Source: Rhodobiaceae bacterium (lineage in GTDB: Bacteria; Pseudomonadota; Alphaproteobacteria; MED-G09). Taken from it: a DNA stretch of 18,118 nucleotides. Both the position numbers and the translations under genes were made by a program. The stretch lies in assembly GCA_002704345.1 (NCBI GenBank), contig PAGD01000031.1:1-18118 (forward strand), read 5' to 3'. Shown piece by piece: positions 15,987 through 18,118 of the stretch (positions are counted from its first letter, which is position 1; each line of letters opens with the position of its first letter). The notes under the pieces are model-generated. The model was given only the letters and a program-made list of their open reading frames with translations, was not told the origin of the DNA and made no database searches.

Positions 15987-18118
15987 ATGCATATAGTTGT
16001 AGTAGAATCACCGGCTAAAGCAAAAACCATTGAGGGTTATTTAGGCTCAGATTATAAAGTAATTGCTTCTTTTGGTCATATTAGAGACCTTCCTTCATCA
16101 GAAGGATCGGTTCAACCAGATAATGACTTTGAAATGCTTTGGGAAATGGATACAAAAGGCAAAAAGCAAACAAAAATAATTCAGGATGCCTTGAAAAGTG
16201 CAAAATCTTTGATTCTTGCTACCGACCCTGATCGTGAGGGAGAAGCTATAGCTTGGCATGTTTTGCAAGCCTTAAAAGAAAAAGGAAGCCTTAAAGACAA
16301 GGAGGTATCTCGTGTTACCTTCAATGCTATAACAAAGAAAATTGTTACAGAAGCTATTGTAAACCCGAGAGAGCTTGATACTGAGCTAATTGATGCATAT
16401 CTCGCAAGAAGAGCTTTGGATTATTTAGTTGGCTTTACACTCTCACCAGTTCTTTGGAGAAAGCTTCCTGGGGCCAGGTCTGCAGGAAGGGTTCAATCTG
16501 TTGCATTAAGGTTACTATGTGAAAGGGAAATTGAGATTGAATCATTTAATCCAAAAGAATATTGGTCGATAAATGCTCTACTTTCTCACTCTGATCACTC
16601 TCCATTTAAAGCATCTTTAACTCATATAAATGGAAAGAAATTAGAACAATTTGATATTAAAAGTACCGAAGAAGCAGAAAAAATAAAAATAAAATTAGAA
16701 AATTCTGATTTTATAGTTAAAGAAATTGAAGAAAAGGAAGTTTCAAGAAAGCCCTCACCTCCATTTATTACATCATCTCTTCAAATGGAAGCTTCTAGAA
16801 AATTAGGAATGTCTGCAAAAAATACCATGCAGGTTGCCCAACGACTTTATCAAAATGGATTAATAACTTATATGAGGACTGATGGTGTCCAAATTGGTGA
16901 AGAAGGTATCAGTGAAATAAGATCAACAATTGATAACGTTTTTGGGAATGAGTATGTACCAGAAAAATCAAATATCTATTCAAGTAAAATTACCAATGCA
17001 CAAGAAGCTCATGAAGCAATACGTCCTACTGATACAAATATAAATCCAGAAAGAATGAATGGAGACTTTTCAAAAGAAGAAAAAGATTTATATGCATTGG
17101 TATGGAAAAGAACGCTTGCAAGTCAAATGCAAAACTGGAGAGGATTAAGGACTACAATCAATATTTCAAATAATGAAATGGATATAAATTTAAGAGTTTC
17201 AGGCACTGTTACTTTATTTAATGGGTTTAGGACGTTGTATGAAGAAGGAAGAAAAGATTCATCCAAAGAGGAAAGTCAAGAACTTCCTAAACTTGAAAAA
17301 GAACAATCATTAAATAGAATTGATATTGAAAACAATCAACATTTCACTAAAGCTCCTCCAAGATTTTCCGAGGCAACACTTGTAAAGTCTCTAGAAGAAA
17401 AAGGCATAGGACGACCATCAACTTATGCATCTATAATTTCAGTCTTACAAGATCGACAGTATGTAAGAATAGAAAATAGATACTTTCACCCAGAGGCAAA
17501 AGGCAGATTACTCTCTTCTTTCTTAGAAAACTTTTTTAAGCAATATGTAAGTTATAATTTTACTGCAGATCTTGAGAAGAACTTAGATAAAGTTTCAAAC
17601 GGTGAAGTAAATTGGAAAGAGTTTCTAAATAGTTTTTGGAAAGAATTTAGTATTTGTGCAAATTCAGCATTAGAATTAAGAACAAGAGAAATCCTTGATA
17701 CTTTAAATGAAAGTATAGGTCATCATGTCTTTAAGGATGAAAATGGAGAAATAAATAGAAAATGCCCAAAATGTGATGATGGTGAACTAAGCCTAAAGAC
17801 CAGCAGAAATGGAGCTTTTGTAGGCTGCTCATCATACCCAGATTGCAAATATACAAGATCATTTGGATCATCAGGACAAAATGTCGAAGCAAAAATTTTA
17901 GGGAAATATCCTGAGACAGATGATGATATTCATCTTTTAATTGGAAGATATGGTCCATATGTACAAATTGGAGATGGAGAAGATAAAGAAGTTAAGCCCA
18001 AAAGATCATCTATTCCAAAAACAATAGATCCAGCAGATTTAACTTTAGAGAAAGCAATAGACTTATTATCCCTTCCTAGAGTTATAGGCCTTCATCCAGA
18101 AGATAATAAAGAAATAAC
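15987..18118 (+). CDS. topA: DNA topoisomerase I (type IA), 3' end beyond window
   Basis: TopA relaxes negative supercoils by transient single-strand breakage. From the ATG at 15987 (AAGGGGA 7 bases upstream) the frame is open for 710 codons and leaves the window without a stop. The TOPRIM domain starts MHIVVVESPAKAKTIEGYLG with Glu7 and has the acidic triplet TDPDREGE (Asp80, Asp82, Glu84). Next come GARSAGRVQSVALRLLCERE (162-181) and the catalytic Tyr295 in GLITYMRTDG. Further conserved stretches are AQEAHEAIRPT and EEKGIGRPSTYA. A C-terminal four-cysteine zinc ribbon is encoded at about 17761-17860 (CPKC, then CSSYPDC). It is followed by GRYGPYVQIG, a repeat seen in alphaproteobacterial and other bacterial TopA tails. 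Only the tail is missing. Confidence 0.96.
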   Translation, partial: MHIVVVESPAKAKTIEGYLGSDYKVIASFGHIRDLPSSEGSVQPDNDFEMLWEMDTKGKKQTKIIQDALKSAKSLILATDPDREGEAIAWHVLQALKEKGSLKDKEVSRVTFNAITKKIVTEAIVNPRELDTELIDAYLARRALDYLVGFTLSPVLWRKLPGARSAGRVQSVALRLLCEREIEIESFNPKEYWSINALLSHSDHSPFKASLTHINGKKLEQFDIKSTEEAEKIKIKLENSDFIVKEIEEKEVSRKPSPPFITSSLQMEASRKLGMSAKNTMQVAQRLYQNGLITYMRTDGVQIGEEGISEIRSTIDNVFGNEYVPEKSNIYSSKITNAQEAHEAIRPTDTNINPERMNGDFSKEEKDLYALVWKRTLASQMQNWRGLRTTINISNNEMDINLRVSGTVTLFNGFRTLYEEGRKDSSKEESQELPKLEKEQSLNRIDIENNQHFTKAPPRFSEATLVKSLEEKGIGRPSTYASIISVLQDRQYVRIENRYFHPEAKGRLLSSFLENFFKQYVSYNFTADLEKNLDKVSNGEVNWKEFLNSFWKEFSICANSALELRTREILDTLNESIGHHVFKDENGEINRKCPKCDDGELSLKTSRNGAFVGCSSYPDCKYTRSFGSSGQNVEAKILGKYPETDDDIHLLIGRYGPYVQIGDGEDKEVKPKRSSIPKTIDPADLTLEKAIDLLSLPRVIGLHPEDNKEI

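Noticed and set aside
17731..17958. 75-codon minus-strand frame near the window end
   Set aside because: Antisense to the topA zinc-ribbon region.

Overview
The window is an AT-rich, very tightly packed stretch of bacterial chromosome, most likely from a streamlined marine-type alphaproteobacterium. The evidence for this is the block ruvX / gatCAB / pyrB / plsY / topA, which is a typical alphaproteobacterial neighbourhood, the full System I cytochrome c maturation genes, and strong AT bias with overlapping genes. I cannot name the species; the AEGEAN-169/HIMB59-like or SAR11-like lineages are guesses from composition only. Nothing looks mobile: I see no IS, phage genes, integrase, CRISPR array or long repeat.

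Layout. (1) 22-111: tRNA-Ser(GCU) on the minus strand, then msrB (plus), a methionine sulfoxide reductase B without its zinc cysteines. (2) 559-5431, all minus: a cytochrome c maturation operon transcribed ccmC-ccmD-ccmE-ccmF/H-ccmA-ccmB with overlapping junctions. Here ccmF and ccmH form one reading frame, and the 45-residue ccmD is easily overlooked. ccmG and ccmI are absent from the cluster. (3) 5558-9057, plus: mutA-mutB, a heterodimeric B12-dependent methylmalonyl-CoA mutase whose small subunit has no B12 domain at all. (4) 9054-13869, minus: gatC-gatA-gatB-gst-tesB, i.e. the tRNA-dependent amidotransferase followed by a YfcG/YghU-type glutathione transferase and an acyl-CoA thioesterase II. 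(5) 13949-14413, plus: ruvX. (6) 14403-15260, minus: pyrB, an aspartate carbamoyltransferase of the E. coli/eukaryotic-CAD sequence type. (7) 15293-18118, plus: plsY and the 5' 710 codons of topA, which runs off the end.

How the genes work together. CcmA/B/C/D/E load haem onto the chaperone CcmE, and the CcmF-CcmH polypeptide would receive apocytochrome and ligate haem. MutAB isomerises methylmalonyl-CoA to succinyl-CoA (propionate, odd-chain or branched-chain catabolism). GatCAB makes Gln-tRNA(Gln) and/or Asn-tRNA(Asn) by transamidation. PyrB, PlsY, RuvX and TopA are housekeeping functions for pyrimidines, phospholipid, 16S rRNA processing and DNA topology.

The best leads are the in-frame CcmF-CcmH fusion with an internal signal-peptide-like segment, the domain-stripped MutA, the CAD-like PyrB in a locus that has lost pyrC and dprA, and the single-cysteine MsrB. 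I did not find a convincing new defence or mobile system. The window is ordinary core genome with unusual protein architectures. No gene-free stretch reaches 300 bases; the longest is 126 bases (5432-5557).
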